Below are positions 6,239 to 7,708 of a DNA stretch of 7,708 nt, in pieces; the first letter of the stretch is position 1; every line of letters starts with the position of its first letter. The position numbers and the translations under genes are program-made. The notes below the pieces were generated by a model that saw only the letters and a list, made by a program, of their open reading frames with translations, did no database searches and was not told where the DNA came from. The stretch lies in NCBI GenBank assembly GCA_030039655.1, contig JASHVC010000411.1:1-7708 (forward strand). Reading direction: 5' to 3'. This DNA comes from Xanthobacteraceae bacterium (GTDB taxonomy: Bacteria; Pseudomonadota; Alphaproteobacteria; Rhizobiales; Xanthobacteraceae).

Positions 6239-7708
6239 TCAGTTGGAAAAGTAGACTAGGAGGGCGGCCGCAATCGTCGCCGCGACCACCGACAGCCCCT
6301 GCCATTTCAAGGTGGAGCGAAAGATTTCGCCGTCCTTGCCGGTGACATTGGCCAGCGATTGCGTGTAGGCGATCTGCGTCGGCTTTAGCGGATTAGGCGG
6401 CCCCTCCGACATCACCGTGACGATACCGACCAGCACTGCCAGCGGGATGCCCAAGAGCGGTGCGATTGGCCGCTGCATGGAAGCCAACAGAAAATCGGCC
6501 GGCAGACCTTGACCGAAGGCCATACCGCCCAGCGTCTCCATCAGCGGCGACAGCCAGGCGTAGACGTTCCGGCCGCCGTTCGACAGCACGCGTCCGAGTA
6601 ACTGAATCTGGCCGGTATCGACGAGCAGATAGACCAGCGCGCTGCCGACCGCGAGTGTCGACAGGCTCGATCGGGCTCGCTTCGTCGCCGCAAGAAAATC
6701 CTTGGCGATGTTGGCGCGCTGTAGCGCGAAGGGATAACAGACAAGCGCCGTGACGAAAACGAAGAATCCGGCGGACGTAAACACGTTGATGGAGATCGGG
6801 CTATAGCCCCAGGCACCTACTCTGAAGCTCAAATGTTCGAGTGTCTCCTTTGCTCCGGGGAGCATAGTCGAGAGAACGATCGCTACGCCGAGCAGCAGGG
6901 GCGCGTAAGCGCGAAACTGCATGCTGGCGGAGCGCGTCGGCGCTTGGGCAGGTGTCGGAACCGCGGATGTGGTTTCGGGTGGCGGCAACATGTTCACGCG
7001 GCCGTAGATGTAGAGCACCACAAGGGAGATCGCGGCGCCGGCGATCAGCGTGAAGATGCCGTATTGCGGCCAGATCTGGGTAAACAGGATCAGGGCTGCG
7101 ACATTGCTCAAACTCATGCTCCAGAACAGAAACTGCGTGCGGGCGGTGAGGAAGCGAAAGCCGAGCAGTTTGATGAAACCCAGAATGGAGACAAAGACGA
7201 GCGGGATACCGACAATGCCGGCGGCGCGCGCGATCTCAGGGATCGGCACGTGCGTCGCTACGTTTGAAATGTTGGGGACGATGAACAGGCTGACAAAAGG
7301 CTGCGGCCAGGCGAAGTAGACCAAGAAGCTGGTGATTGTCGCCACGCTGTCGAAGCCAAGCTCAATGAGGCCCGGAATGGCCACCGGATAGACAGCGAAG
7401 CCGTTGAATGCGCCGATGAAGCCGCCGATGACGACGACCAAAGCCAATGCCTGGGCTTGCTTGTCGTGGGCGGGAACGAGTGATCCGACCGAACTGAGCA
7501 GCACTGCAAGCAGGCCGGTACTGCGGTAAGCCTGTCCGAAAACCTGGCCGGTATAAAGAACTAGGAATCCCGACCAGATGGTGACAATTCCCCAGACGGA
7601 GGCCTCAGCGACCTTCAGCGGCGGTTGCTGGTAGTAGGTAAGCACCACCACAAGCTCGAGAACCCAGGCATAGAAGCTCGCCATGAACGCGCTGAGCTTG
7701 AAGACCAG
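6239..7708 (-). CDS. Divergent LctP-family (L-lactate permease-like) transporter, 5' end outside window
   Basis: The frame is open through the right window edge, giving at least 489 residues; the ATG at 7684-7682 is probably internal, since in LctP proteins about 40 residues with another membrane helix would precede this point. Many hydrophobic segments are spread over the whole length, with a Pro/Thr-rich hydrophilic loop at about 233-255 (numbered from that Met). Identification rests on several LctP-like stretches in the right order: LYTGQVFGQAYRSTG (43-57), DKQAQALALVVVIGGFIGAF (74-93), YPVAIPGLIELGF (99-111), LASMQRPIAPLLGIP (400-414) and the ending TGKDGEIFRSTLKW (448-461), which mirrors the GKESDLFRFTLK-type end of LctP. 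Characterised LctP proteins import lactate or glycolate with protons. The typical GFGTPVAI and GSDTSSNALFG signatures are changed (AVYPVAI, GQGLPADFLLA), so the substrate may differ. It is the first visible gene of the operon, 12 nt before the Mo hydroxylase. Confidence 0.72.
   Translation of the reverse strand: MVFKLSAFMASFYAWVLELVVVLTYYQQPPLKVAEASVWGIVTIWSGFLVLYTGQVFGQAYRSTGLLAVLLSSVGSLVPAHDKQAQALALVVVIGGFIGAFNGFAVYPVAIPGLIELGFDSVATITSFLVYFAWPQPFVSLFIVPNISNVATHVPIPEIARAAGIVGIPLVFVSILGFIKLLGFRFLTARTQFLFWSMSLSNVAALILFTQIWPQYGIFTLIAGAAISLVVLYIYGRVNMLPPPETTSAVPTPAQAPTRSASMQFRAYAPLLLGVAIVLSTMLPGAKETLEHLSFRVGAWGYSPISINVFTSAGFFVFVTALVCYPFALQRANIAKDFLAATKRARSSLSTLAVGSALVYLLVDTGQIQLLGRVLSNGGRNVYAWLSPLMETLGGMAFGQGLPADFLLASMQRPIAPLLGIPLAVLVGIVTVMSEGPPNPLKPTQIAYTQSLANVTGKDGEIFRSTLKWQGLSVVAATIAAALLVYFSN

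Noticed and set aside
7682..7684. ATG at 7684-7682 as the true start of the LctP-like permease
   Set aside because: The frame stays open to the window edge, and the Met sits within a hydrophobic segment that in LctP proteins follows another membrane helix. The real start most likely lies beyond the window.

Overview
The window is a high-GC segment, most like an alphaproteobacterium of the Hyphomicrobiales (Bradyrhizobium / Rhodopseudomonas type). This placement is an inference from base composition, gene style and an FNR/FixK-type box, not from a database match. No RNA genes, insertion sequences, CRISPR arrays or origins were seen.

Layout: bases 1-285 hold the 3' end of an unrecognised gene on the plus strand. 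Everything else is read from the minus strand and converges on it. In transcription order the minus-strand genes are: (1) a divergent lactate permease (LctP)-family transporter, cut by the right window edge (7708-6239); (2) the large molybdopterin-binding subunit of a xanthine dehydrogenase/CO dehydrogenase-type hydroxylase (6226-3806); (3) its two-[2Fe-2S] small subunit (3804-3331); (4) its FAD-binding medium subunit (3309-2500); (5) a short-chain flavodoxin (2486-1962); (6) a DASS/SLC13-family anion permease (1868-360). Genes 1-5 are separated by only 1-21 nt, so they look like one translationally coupled operon. Gene 6 follows after a 93-nt gap that contains a well-formed TTGAT-N4-GTCAA palindrome (FNR/FixK anaerobox), so it may also have its own oxygen-responsive promoter.

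How the genes may work together (inference): one or both organic-anion permeases move a small carboxylate or heteroaromatic acid. The three-subunit Mo hydroxylase oxidises it, passing electrons Mo -> 2x[2Fe-2S] -> FAD, and the co-encoded flavodoxin may accept or relay those electrons. The large subunit lacks the CO dehydrogenase loop (AYxCSFR) and the form II loop (AYRGAGR), and lacks the usual active-site Gln, so it is not a CO dehydrogenase and its substrate is unknown. The operon is the most interesting item here: an uncharacterised Mo-hydroxylase system with two transporters from different families and a dedicated flavodoxin.
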